Shown piece by piece: positions 34,152-45,450 of a stretch of DNA of 64,000 nt (its first letter is position 1; each line of letters starts with the position of its first letter). The stretch is taken from positions 45,302,283 through 45,366,282 of the forward strand of contig NC_133769.1 of the NCBI RefSeq assembly GCF_003597395.2, written 5' to 3'. Position numbers and translations under genes: made by a program. Origin of the DNA: Chelonoidis abingdonii (Eukaryota; Chordata; Testudines; Testudinidae). Under the pieces are notes generated by a model. It ran no database searches. It was not told where the DNA came from and saw only the letters and a list, made by a program, of their open reading frames with translations.

Positions 34152-36197
34152 TATAATAGTAGCATTTGTGTAAGTAATAATTGAATGCCTGTTTAATCAT
34201 TTTTTAAAATAAAATTTGGTTGCATCATTCAAAGTATTGCCTGTTGGTCCTCTGTTAAATAAATTTTCTGTAACCAACCTAGAGGTGTGAACCTCAGTGC
34301 TAAGTTAGGTTATTTCACCCTTATTTTTAACAACATAATATTAATTGGGAACATTTTAGTATAAAAGTTACAAAATGTCACATTTTTTCTTCTTATGACT
34401 GGCAGTCTTCCATGCTAATTTATTAAGTACACAGGAATACTGTTGGCCATAATTAGGAATGAAAGTGAAGGTTGTCTGATCAACTCTGGAATTCTTTTTA
34501 ATCCATCAGTCCATTTTGGCTTTCACTTCCTGTCCTCCGTTGTTTCAGCTCACCTGTATATCTTCTCCAGAGGTTAAGGGTAAGAATCTCTCTTATCATG
34601 TGGGAAAGTATTATCATATTTATTTTAGTTTGATTTCCCTTGTGGGCAAAACTAGAAAGAGGCAAATCAGAAGTCTGCTTTTGTTTTTTCTTTCTCTTTT
34701 CCTTAATTTAATTATTTTTGCCTTAACTCTACCTCTGTGACTATTAACACATAGTTTGTCATCTGCCATGGACTCAAAGCTGTAGAAGTTCATAAACAAA
34801 TTATCCATTTTACTGAGCAGTAATATAAAGAAACGTGCAATTTACATCTTCCATGCTCACTATTAATAGTAGCAGGAAAGAGAGTTTTTGAAATCTCCTG
34901 TATTTTCCTCAAGAAAACAGCTATCTTTTTGAGAATATTCAGGAAGAATCGAAGGCCTTGAGTCCAAAATACTGTAGTAGGAGAGCATGTGGACATAAGA
35001 TTTCAGGATCAGGGTTTGTCTATTAATGCAAACCCTATACCAGGGAATACCAACCTCTCCTTGTGATAACAGCATGAGTAAAAAGAAAGACTGGAGTTTG
35101 TATTTGACACCTTTACATGTGCTGCATTTAGAGCACATTCTGCACATTTGAGAATAGTTACATGGATGGATGAAAGTGCAACTTGGATTATATTATTGTT
35201 TGAATTTTTTTAACTAGCTTAAAATAAACTTAGAAGTATGCAGATACTTCTTAAACAATTGTTCTTTTCTAAGCAATGTGTCTTTAAATAAAAAGCTTTC
35301 AGTGTTATTGGGGAAGCTGATAAGTGATCCTTATGTTAAGGTTTCCTAACACCTCCCATTACAGTCCCTTGTTTTAGTTGTGTTTATTTTGGCTGCTTGT
35401 GCTAAAAAGATTTCCCAAGTCACGTATGTACGCCTGTAATCACAAACATTCTGAGCATCTTGGATTCATTGTTAATTGGCTACTACTGTAAGTAGCTGGG
35501 ATTTTATTTGTGTTATGAATAGCCTTCATTTAGGAGGACTCACGCTTTTCCACAAAGGATGAAATGTGTAAAAAGTCCAAAATGTTCAAACATAGGTGTT
35601 TCAAATTCAGTTCTTAAAATAGTTTTCAAAGATGCTGATGAAAATTGGAGATGTAGGTGCTCAGCACCTTTGAAATGTCATTTTTTTAAGCTGTTTGAAA
35701 ACTTTAGCTTGTATTTTTAGGTAGGTTTAAATTTTGGGTCTGTGAACTGGGACTGATTGTGCTTCTTTAAGGAAGTGCTCTTTACCAGAGCTGATTGAAA
35801 AACAGAACTTCTGTCCTGTGGGACATTGCAGTATTTTGCCATTTTGATTTTATCTTAATTCAGGAAGCAAAGTCAAAATAGCAAAACTTTTTGCGGAATA
35901 AAAAATTAGCATTTGAGAATGTTGAAATGATCCACTTTCACATTTTTGATTGAAGATAAATGTTTTCCTTCTCTCCCTGTGCGTGAGCAACTGTGGTGCC
36001 CTGAGGAAGCTGAAGTTTCCTCTTTCCTCTTGGTTTGTTTCAGAATCTACAATTTCTGTGAATCACTGCAGCTGCTCAACTACAGTGAGAGACTGCAGTG
36101 CTTCCTGGGAGATGAAGTCTGGCCAGGAGACTAGGACTGTTTGGAGAATAGAAACAGGAGGGACATGGTACTATAATTCCCATGATGCATTGGGGTG
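34152..36197. other. Intron sequence, nothing recognised
   Basis: About 2 kb of AT-rich sequence. Frames of 60-118 codons at 34516-35147 and 35946-36134 show no resemblance to known proteins. Confidence 0.45.
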
Positions 36198-36912
36198 CGT
36201 AGCAGGGCGGACTCACCCCCATGGCGCCTCCTGCTGGTCATTGTCGGGAATTAGCTCTTCGAGCCCAGAGCGCCCTCTGCAGGCCGGTGATCCACGTGTC
36301 CTCTGAGGGCCCCCGTGTCCCTCCCAGGACCCCGGTGCCCTTATCCCAGGGTTCTGCCTCCTGCAGTACCCCACAGTCTTGCTGGGTTTCCCTAACCCAG
36401 GGGAACCCTCACTCCCTAACCCCATGTCGCCTCAGTCGTGGCTACTGCCAGTCTCTGTTTAGCCCTTGCACCCTGGGGCAGACTGCAGTGTATTAGCCAA
36501 TCATCACAGGCAACAAGGGGTTTGGACTGGCTGCCTTTACCCACCCTCCGGCTGCCCCTCTGCAAGCCCAATACCTGGGAGGCCTAGAACCAGGCCCTGC
36601 AGCCTGGGGAGTTGCTAGCCTAGGGCTTCCCAGCTCCAAAGGCCTTTCCCCAGCTCTGCCTCCCTCTAGGTCCCCTGGGTGAGTTCCCCAGCAGCCAGGC
36701 CTGTCTCCCTCTCAAGTCAGAGAGAGACTCTCTGTCTCCTCTGGCTTCTCTGCCGCCTTATTAGGACCCATTGCTCAGTTTGGGGTGTGGCCCCAGCTGC
36801 AGCCACTTCCCCCCAGTCAGCCCAGCCTAAAGGCTGCTTTCTCTGGCTACAACCCCTTCTCAGGGCTGGTTTTAACCCCTTCAGGGGAGGAGCCGGGGTC
36901 CACCCTGCTACA
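36198..36912. mobile_element. Solo LTR (gypsy-like) with 5-bp duplication
   Basis: 715 bp, GC-rich against an AT-rich background. It begins CGTAGCAGGGCGGACTC (probably TG originally) and ends CACCCTGCTACA, whose complement TGTAGCAGGGTG mirrors the start. The flanks GGGTG at 36193-36197 and 36913-36917 are identical, a 5-bp target duplication as left by Ty3/gypsy-type integrases. There is no internal gag-pol, so a solo LTR formed by LTR-LTR recombination is the simplest reading. Strand is not determined. The open frames inside are artefacts of high GC content. Confidence 0.75.
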
Positions 36913-36917
36913 GGGTG

Positions 36918-39900
36918 GCTCAGGCAGAGGGAGAAATTCTAAAACTAAAACTAAAACTACCCTTTACCAATAATTCCATGTCCGCAGTTGTTGTTCATAT
37001 TTATTACTGTGGCTTCTAGAAGTCAACTGTTAGTGCTTCCAACTCCTAAACTAAAATCTTCAGCAATTCTCTGCTGCACCTATTGCATATACTTGACGTG
37101 GCTTGGTGGAATTAGTAAACCAATTTATGGTTAGCAATGAACTTTTGAAGAAATGCTTCTATCTACACTGACTAAATGTTTTAAATAATATTGTCTCCTG
37201 TACTTTGTGCCACCTAAACTGCCAGTTCTGAAGTCATTAAGGAATTTAATTTATATGCTAGACTTCAGAGCACAGTGATTAGTGGATACTAGTAACAGTT
37301 TTCTCTTAATTTCTCTAAGGAAAAATGCTATGACCATTTTCTTTGCCATTATGGAGCCGTAAAGTAAAATGCAAATGCATACTGAGCACATTGATACTGT
37401 ACCTGAACTGACAGTAATAATTTATTTGAGACTGATTGATGCAGGGGGTAACCTCTCAAGTTTCTTCCATTTGATTTATTTTTAACAAGATGCAAAATGA
37501 TAGGAAGATTCTGATTGATATGTGTATCGATACAAAAACATGTCTAGCATTCTTGTAATGGGAGAGTTTTTAAGAGCAATTTAAATCCTTAATTACTTGG
37601 ATAAGAAGAAAAAGAATAGGGCTTCTCCTCTAGGTGCAATATTTATATGTTAAAGGGTAACATATTTATTTTTTTAAGAACAACAATAGTCCTTCATTCC
37701 ATGCATCAGAACAGCAGCAGTTCATCAGCTAGACAGGTACTCAAGTGGTTGCGTTAGTGGTAAAGTACATGAAATGAATGAGTTGTTATATAAAACAATA
37801 CATACCTCCCTTGTTTTCACCAAACCCACTTAAGAGAGTGAATGCAAAGCCTGAAAATAGTGCCATAAGTCTCCATAGCAAATATTGGTTGTGTAGCTCC
37901 TACAGTGCATGGCAGACAGAAAATTTCCTATTTTATGAAAGGAGATTGCTTTTTCCCGAGTTGATGTTGAGAGTTTAATGGAAATGTCAAAAAAAGGCTT
38001 TCTGCAACTTGCTTTAGATTCTAGAGATGGACACAAATTTCACACTGTGAGTGACATGATATTTGGTAAGGAAATATATTGAGATCAGAAGAATCACAAC
38101 AGCCAATAAAACTAAAAATCAGAAGAATCATGAAAGCTAATTAATCTAAAAGATGCTTAGGGATGACATGAAGAAGAAGAAGAAATCAGATTTTCTTGTA
38201 AATGTTCTATTTGGGGTGAATATAGTTTTTCCACTAGAAGCTTATCCAGCTTAAACAAGGAGTTTGGTGGCACAGCTTATTTTATCCATCTTGTTTTAGT
38301 GAATTTACAAAGCTCTTGTAGCCTTTTCTGTCACTGACAGGCTCTTTATAGGTCAAGAGGCTACAGTTCATTTTTTGACAAGTCAAAAAGTAGATTAGTT
38401 TTCTGAAGTGTTATTTTACGGGTAGCATTTTTTCAGCATGGAAGACTTATGTTTTAAATGCCGAGAGTTAAAAATCTGAAAGCCAGATTCTTGCCTGAGA
38501 TCGATACATGCACATCCTATTCACTTAAAGCTAAATCTCAAAGAAAAAAAAGTGAGTGGGGGGGAAACTAAGTTGCAGCTGACATCATAGATTTTTTTGA
38601 ATTGAAGCATAGTGTATACAGGAAGCAGGAGACGGACAAAAACTGTCCCACTCTCTAACGTATGAAGTGGTATCCCTGAAGGAAAAACAGGATTATACTA
38701 GTACTTCTGTATACAGTTTATAACATCTGAATGCTGGCAATTGAAGACTTTACAATATCCAATCCATACTTCTTCAGGATGTGGTTAAATTAGGGAATCT
38801 TTGTCAGATACACTGAACAGCTATATGAGAATTATGAAAGACAAAAAGAACAGAGGGAATCTATTAATGCTATTTAAAGAATAAATCTAGGAAGCAGGTA
38901 ATAAACTGGTCCTATATCTTGATTTCAACAGTGTGGAAGACATTGGGAACCAGCACTGTCTACAAGGATAGAAATGAGAAGGGGTTGCAACTGAAACTGA
39001 CAAAGGGGTACAAACTGAGGCTAAGGAATGGGGAAATAATAAAGGAATGTAGCCAAAATTTGATATGTAGATTATTGCAAACCATGCTCTCTACACAGTC
39101 AAGATTCCAGATGTATTTTGGTCATCACAATGAGATTTTTCCATAGCATAAAATGTAAATAGCGAGTAACTTTAAGTACAGTGGCTTCCTTAAAGGGACA
39201 CTTTCAGCTTTGAAATGCACTCCATTTTTAAAAAGCTAAAAGTAGTTTCAGGTACTTACATCTGCCATTTCATCATACTGCCAGTTTCTATCATTTTACA
39301 GGCACATTTTCCTACTTTTAAAATGTTAGTGCTTCCTCTGTGTCTGTTTGAAAGACCCACACAATGGAAAGTTACTATAATGCAATAGGCTACACACAGA
39401 ATGCTGTCAGATTCACAAAGAAAACAAACAAAATGTGAAATGAGTACTTTCCCTCTAATCTCTTTTGTGGACAGTAATTTTAGTTATTCCATGTCACAAT
39501 AGCAGGTAAACAGCATAATTCTGAACTACCGTTGTTATTTTTCTTTGTAGAAGAAAGGGTTGTGTTGCTGAGATACCGACCACTTCCCATGCCAACAGAC
39601 ATTTTTCCACTTTCTAAGAGACTTGATGCTTTCCACACTCTTTCTGCTCTTCAAAAATAGACACTAACAGCAGAGGGGTGGGGTTTAAGTGGTCTAAATT
39701 AATCATCGAAGCAAATGTACTGTACAGTTTAGGAAACCTATTTTCTCTCTGAGAATATGCATACATCTATTCAAAGTTACTGCAACTGAGCATCATAAGC
39801 AATCTGGGTTGACTGTGTTAAAATCACTGTTCAGTCAAGCATTCATTTCTGACTTAGATTATAATAATGTTTCATTCCAGAGTTTAGTATTTGTAAACAG

Positions 39901-40660
39901 GCAATTTTTCGTTGTATAGACATTTTCTATGCAGATGGTATCATCAGTTTATGAAACAGAGTGATTGTTTCACAAGTTGGAATTGTTCTAAGAGGGCCTT
40001 TTTACAACAACTTGTAACAAAAATAATAGAAATAGTGGCAGAAGGTGCCTTTTTCATATCTTGTCTATTTTGGCTACTTAACAGGTATAGGAAAGGAATA
40101 CAGTACAAACAAATAGCACCTAGAAAGCTGTTTATCACCTAATGAGACTGTGATGATTTCCTTTCACCTGGAGTTGTCTTGGCCTTCTAGTTTTCTGTTC
40201 CGAGCATCCAGAATTGATATCAGAGACAAATGTACCTTCTAATTAAAATGGAAACTGAAGAAGAAAACAAAACCACATCAACGTAGAAATGAGTCATCAC
40301 AATAGTTGCATTCAACAGAGCTATTCATTTAGCATGAGAAAAGGAAGCATAGGTGGTATTAGGTATTATGATTATGAACTAGCGATTATGAAATAATTTA
40401 ATGAGCATGGAGATGGAGCATGGAGATCACAAATGACAAAGAGAGTAATTCATAAAGCAATGATGTAATTGTTATTCTTTATAAAGCTTTGTAGTTATTG
40501 ATGGTACTTCTCAGTTTAAAAACTGCTCTGTGTAGCCCAGTACCTGTCACCCCAATGTGGTATTATCTTGACTTTAGCCATTTCACAATGCGTACTGTTG
40601 TATCAAGGTATTGAAGGCTTTATGGTACATATTATCATTAGCTATGAAATCCCTTGCATT
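36918..40660. other. Intron sequence, nothing recognised
   Basis: About 3.7 kb. AAACTAAAACTAAAACTACC just after the LTR is a small A-rich tandem. Remaining sequence is AT-rich with short frames only. No repeat ends or exons identified. Confidence 0.45.
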
Positions 40661-40672
40661 CCCCCCCCCCCC
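40661..40672. repeat. Homopolymer of 12 C
   Basis: A run of 12 C on the + strand, about 50 bp before the Penelope-like relic. Such runs are prone to length errors. Confidence 0.9.
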
Positions 40673-40724
40673 AACCTTCTCTTTACAGGTGGATTTTTGT
40701 AAGTGAACAGAAATAAAAAAGCCA

Positions 40725-41275
40725 AAATACAGATGTTAGAGAGACAAGGTAGGTGAGGCAGTGTCTTTTGCTTATAGTGGACCAATGTCTATTGGTGAAA
40801 GAAACAATATTTCAGGCTACACAGAGCTCTTCTTAGGTCTGGGAAAGGTAGTCAGAATGTCACAGCTAAATACAAGGTGGAATAGATTGTTCAGCATAAG
40901 TAGTCAACCCATATTGTAAGAAACTGTTCAATGTGAAGTGGCCTGTTAACACATCTGCAGTCATAGGACAAGAAAGGGTGGGGGCCGTTAGTTGTTTACA
41001 AATTGCTATAATGCGTCATAAAACCAGTGTCTTTATTAAGACCATGATTTATACTGTCTAGCAAAGTTATGAATTTAAGCTCCCAGGTTTGCCTTTTGAA
41101 GGTGTTGTGCAGGTTTCCTCTGAGGATGAGGACTGAGAGGTGAGATGGAATTATAGTTTTATGAAAGATGTTCATCCACAGGCGATAAGGGATTTAAAGG
41201 TGATGAAAGACAAAAGCACCATGTCACCTGTGGGTCAAATAAATGGTGAATAATCCTGTATTCTCCTTCAGCTTT
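40725..41275 (-). mobile_element. Penelope-like element, second family, 3' part
   Basis: Lies on the minus strand. Its 3' noncoding tail is at the left: AGAGAGACAAGGTAGGTGAG, then GTGGACCAATGTC...TTGGTGAAAGA, matching the tails at 16305, 19424 and 44066. Towards 41275 the minus strand is decayed coding sequence; the + strand phrases AAGGTGTTGTGCAGGTTTCC, GAGGATGAGGACTGAGAGGT and AGTTATGAATTTAAGCTCCC are in complement. Read on the minus strand they give LHNTF-, SLSVLIL- and GA.IHNFA-type blocks that follow the GIY-YIG domain in this kind of element. Stops and frameshifts are frequent. This copy links the tail repeat to a coding element. Confidence 0.6.
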
Positions 41276-41814
41276 TTTAGGGACTAAATCTAGGTGGGGA
41301 TAGTCATAGGTCTGGCATTGGTAAACTCAAAAAGGTCCAGCCACATGATTAGCTGCAACCTCCAACTGTATTTTTCCCTGAATTATTTCCTTGTCCGTTA
41401 ATAGATTTCACTTTTTTCTGCCCACACATGCAACCTTTCTGCTCATATGGGATCTCAAAATTCTCTGACAGGGGTCTGCAAAGTAGTCATTATCCCCCTC
41501 CGCAGCCCTGCCTCTAGAGCTTGAGGTCACCAGGCTTTTAGCTCTCCCATGAGCGGAGAGGGAATCTGTCACCGTAGTAGCCAGTGCTGCATGGCCCTCG
41601 TGAGGCAGAGTGTAGCAGCCGTCACATGGCCCACAGCCTCCTCCAGGCTTCTGATCCCAAGCAACAGCACCCTACTCCTGGGCTATTGCCAGTGATCCTC
41701 CCTCAACTTGCAAATGGGTGAGGGGAGCAAGGCTCTGACGCACTACTGTTGCAATGTGTTCCAGAGTCCCCCTGCAGTTTCTATTACCCAGCATGTTGGC
41801 TGAGGGGATAGATG
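41276..41814. other. Intron sequence, nothing firm
   Basis: GC content rises at 41490-41720 without a recognised repeat or gene. Confidence 0.4.
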
Positions 41815-42040
41815 AAGAAAACGTCTGTCTGTCTTTTCTGCTGCACTGATCTCTTCCTGAACACAACAGAAAATCTGGGCTATTATCTTTGTGTTACAGA
41901 GCTGTAAAGAGGTAAACTGGAGTATAGAGAAAAGCTCAAAGCCACAGAAGAAATATGTAGTGCAGCTGTGAATAAGAACCCAAGTCCCTTGACTCCCAGT
42001 CTTGTGCTTTAGTCGCAAGAACATATTTCCTCTCATCATA
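41815..42040 (+). repeat. Old SINE-like repeat (tentative)
   Basis: Contains TACAGAGCTGTAAAGAGGTA, then CTCAAAGCCACAGAAGAA, then ATAAGAACCCAAGTCCCTTG, ACTCCCAGTCTTGTGCTTTA. This resembles the widespread old repeat phrase GAGGTTAAGTGACTTGCCCA...AGGTCTCCTGACTCCCAGT. Diverged, so family and limits are uncertain. A similar fragment is at 46340-46480. Confidence 0.45.
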
Positions 42041-42265
42041 ATGTACTAGTGTCTGGTATCCCTAATTAGTCAGAGTCTCACATTATTGGGACAACCACTA
42101 TACTTTCTGTAAAGATTAGCTAATATTGAAAAATAACTACAATAACATAGTTTTCCAACTATATTAGAATTTTGCAGGTCAATTCATAATCCAGTAAAAA
42201 TCAAGGGTATGCATTTTGTTTATAATATGCATATATTAGAGAAGTGAATGTTAACAAATATGTCA

Positions 42266-42562
42266 AAGCAGCAAAGAATCCTGTGGCACCTTGTAGACTA
42301 ACAGACGTTTTGGAGCATGAGCTTTTGTGGGTGAATACCCACTTCATCAGATGCATATAGTGGAAATTTCCAGGGGCAGGTGTGTATATATATATATATA
42401 TATGCAAGCAAGATAGAGAGATTATTTCCACTACATGGATCTGACGAAGTGGGTATTCACCCACAAAAGCTCATGCTCCAAAACATCTGTTAGTCTTTAA
42501 TGTGCCACAGGATTCTTTGCTGCTTTGACGTATCCAGACTAACACGGCTACCCCTCTGATAC
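42266..42562. mobile_element. Penelope-type foldback with 15-bp duplication
   Basis: 297 bp. Two arms of about 104 bp (42264-42367 and 42424-42527) are inverted copies of one tail, separated by a TATATA-rich spacer (42380-42404). Each arm holds the GGTGAATACCCACTTC phrase or its complement. The right end adds ACTAACACGGCTACCCCTCT. It is flanked by a perfect 15-bp direct repeat, TTAACAAATATGTCA, at 42251-42265 and 42563-42577. One base of the left arm overlaps the duplication by chance pairing. No coding sequence. Confidence 0.88.
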
Positions 42563-42577
42563 TTAACAAATATGTCA

Positions 42578-43734
42578 TATGTTTTTTAAATCAAGGCATT
42601 TTTTAAAGTGTTTCTTGAGTGAGTGTATTTAGTAGAACTGCTGGAGAAACTTTGGGTCAATTTATCCAATTTTTCATTTAGAAAGAAAAATGGAAAAAAG
42701 TTCAATGTCTGAACATCCCATTTCAACATTTTTTAAACAAATGTTTCTGATTTTTGTTTTGAAATGACTTTTTTGTTTTGAATTTTGTTTTATTTTATAT
42801 TTCTAAGTTTAAAAAGTCAAAATTGAAACAAAATATTTGAACTGACCTGAAATGAAATTATTTTTCTTAAATAATTTTCCTTTGCAGAATTTCAAAATTT
42901 TCTGTCTTCACTCCAAATCAGATGCTGAAATCCTTTGAAAAACAGAACTTCCGTTCTCCACACCTCCCTAGTATTTAGTTGTCTGTTTGCAACATGTTAC
43001 ATTTTTGACCCTCTCCAGCAATAGCTAGGTATTTTTTCTAGTAAATTGAAAAATATAAACTTTTTTTACGACAAAGGATGATGGTTAACAAAATAAAATT
43101 TTCATAGAAGTTATGGGAAAACTCCATTTTTAGTTATATCTTCTGACACCAAAATTAATTAAGCAACCCTTTGGAAACTATCCATCAGTTTTACAACAGG
43201 CAAATTACCAAAACTTTTATGGTGTAACATGTTCTTCATATCATTTGTACGTCTTATTTATTAAAGGCCTGATCGAATGCCCATTAAAGGAAAGATTGAA
43301 TGACTTTATGTGCATTGGATCAGCCCTTAAAAACTCTGAAAATTATCTTTTTTATGAACACTTATTTAAGCATATGCTTTAAAAATTGTAATCTGTTCTA
43401 GCATTTAGACCTCAATGTAAACATTAATTTTAAATGTAAATACTTTACATCAATGTTTAGTTTATGGTTGACATGAGAGATTTCAACAGGTACCCAAATA
43501 GAACCCCTGAAGATTGATAGAGCACAAGGCATAACTTTATATTCTTTGTTCCTTAATTGCTATAGTATATATACTGATAATAAGGGGAAAATATTGATTC
43601 ATGTCTATTTATAGAGACTTGAGTGAATTATTTGTTTTTCTGTGTGTAGCAGCTTAATACCACAATATCTGTGTTGTTTAACATTTTTTAAAGTCTGGCA
43701 TATAAATTGTTTGTGTTCCTTTCTTCTTGCTTAG
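42578..43734. other. Intron sequence up to the splice acceptor
   Basis: Very AT-rich. The polypyrimidine tract TTTGTGTTCCTTTCTTCTTG precedes CTTAG at 43730-43734, a strong acceptor. Confidence 0.55.
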
Positions 43735-43856
43735 ATTGTTATAATGGAAGTGCAAGGTTTAAAGTCAGTAGCTCCCAATCGGATTGTTTACTGCACAATG
43801 GAAGTGGAAGGAGGAGAGAAACTTCAGACAGATCAGGCAGAAGCGTCAAGGCCACA
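43735..43856 (+). CDS. CADPS2: CADPS2 exon (start of C2 domain), internal
   Basis: 122 bp, phase 0 in and phase 2 out: it ends CCA CA|GTAAGC, so the last codon is completed in the next exon. It encodes [20 protein letters not shown] followed by [20 protein letters not shown]. It continues the VVLSFTLE end of the previous exon directly. This is the beginning of the CAPS C2 domain, which comes before the PH domain and the MUN/MHD region. KSVAPNR and the I at the start fit CADPS2 (CADPS has KSLAPNR as I recall). The next exon, expected to begin with WGTQGDF, was not found by eye to the window end, so the following intron exceeds 20.1 kb. Confidence 0.93.
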
Positions 43857-44065
43857 GTAAGCTCTTCTAAAATTGTTTTTTATAAAATATATTTTCTTCA
43901 CAGTGTGGAAGACTCTACAAGAAGATTTGGAGAGACCTTTAAGAAGAATGAGGCATTACAATAGTTGGTTTGTTTAGTATTAGAGCGCTATAGTGTTTTT
44001 ACTTGGAACAACACTTGAACTTTTGTCTAACGGAGAGGGGAAATGTAACATATAAAACACTATGC

Positions 44066-44270
44066 AGTGTGGCTGTAGCCATGTTGGTCTCAGAGATACA
44101 GGGTGGATGAGGTAATAGCTTTTATTGAACCAACTTCTGTTGGGGAGAGAGACAAGCTTTCGAGCTAAAGGACCTGAAGAAGAGCTCTGTGTAGCCTGAA
44201 AGCTTGTCTCTCTCACCAACAGAAGCTGGTCCAGTAAAAGATATTACCTCACCCACTTTGTATCTCCAAT
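44066..44270 (-). mobile_element. Penelope-type tail repeat, foldback form
   Basis: Starts GTGTGGCTGTAGCCATGTTG. Arms at 44093-44164 (GGTAATAGCTTTTATTG...GACAAGCTTTCGAGC) and 44198-44269 are inverted copies of about 72 bp with roughly 85% match, around a CTGAAGAAGAGCTCTGTGTA loop. The flanks ATAAAACACTAT and ACAAAACAATAG may be a decayed target duplication. It lies about 210 bp downstream of the exon ending at 43856. Confidence 0.7.
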
Positions 44271-45194
44271 ACAAAACAATAGTTAAATAGAACAGAACAG
44301 GTAAACGAAACACTTGTAAACCGTGCAAATGAAAAGAGGCGTGTTGTCAAAAAATCACTAAAAATATTTAAAGTCTGTGTGAACAAAGCAATTGGAGGCT
44401 GTAGCATTGTGCTCTTTTCTGTATCGTCTGACAATGCAAACCTTTTTATATAAATTAACCTGAGATAGCTGGTATGCTTTCTAGGTTAATATGAAGGCAG
44501 CCTTGTGAAGTTCAGCTTGTACAACCAGTGGAAAATCAATGCTCAGTAATCAATCCTCACAAAGCTTACTCACCTGCTGAGCTTATTTCATTTTAAATTA
44601 TAGGATTCACTTCTTTCATTTAATTTTTGAAGGAAATGGACTCAGAAGGGAAAAATATCATACCAGTTGAACTAGTCAGAGGAAAAAAAATGTGTGATTT
44701 TGGTAGATTTGTGTGACCTCTGGCTGCACATTGACTTCACAAACTTTTTCCTCTGTTAAAATGTCATTTGCAATCTCTTGCAGATATGTTTTCAGATGGA
44801 TTGCAAGGGTTTTACCAGCACCTTTGTGTGTCTTGTGAAAAACAATTTAAAAATTGCTGGCTCACTAATATTTCTATAAGACAACTTGAACTCAGATGTG
44901 AAGTTGGTTTAAGTTCAACTCAAAGCACACATATAAAATTCCATTAGGCCAAATTGTAATCATGTAATTGTGGTTGCTTGTCTCTTTTCTATAAAATTTC
45001 CATAAGTCAGTAAACTTTCTCCTTGCAGTAGCCAAGCTAGCACAAGTGGTGCTGCTAGCTTGTTGAGTCTCTGGTTCCTTCCAAAAGATTGGAAGGTCCT
45101 CATTCCTTCAGTTAGAATGCTCCCATTAGTGTAAGTCCATAGTCCAGAGCAGGAAAGAGACAAATGGAGATACTTCCAGGGCCTTTTATACTTT
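44271..45194. other. Intron sequence, nothing recognised
   Basis: AT-rich, short frames only. Confidence 0.45.
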
Positions 45195-45450
45195 CTGCCA
45201 TGTGGTGGGTCTCAGGTACAGGATTATTGGGATGCAGGGGGGTGAGGACTCTGGGGTGGGGCTGGGGATGAAGGGCTCAAGGCTGGGGGAGATGTTTGGG
45301 GTGGGGTGGGTGAGGGCTCCCCGTAGCGCTCTCTCTCCACAGCAGCACCTTGGTTGGGGTGGGGTAGGGGGTCGGAGGGAAAAGCTGCTGCTTAATAAGC
45401 GTCTGCGTGGTCGTGCATCTTGGAGGGAACTTAGGCACTGAAGTCTCATT
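45195..45450. repeat. G-rich repeat-like tract
   Basis: Repeated GGGG runs (GGGGTGGGGCTGGGGATGAA, GGGGTGGGGTGGG, GGGGTGGGGTAGGGGG) make the + strand strongly G-rich. The open frames on both strands here are composition artefacts. Probably a fragment of a G-rich interspersed repeat like the one at 54630-54930. No ends found. Confidence 0.5.

Noticed and set aside
36679..36942. 87-codon frame in GC-rich sequence
   Set aside because: Falls within the solo LTR and is explained by its composition.
42380..42404. TATATA tract as a promoter TATA region
   Set aside because: It is the spacer microsatellite of the foldback element.
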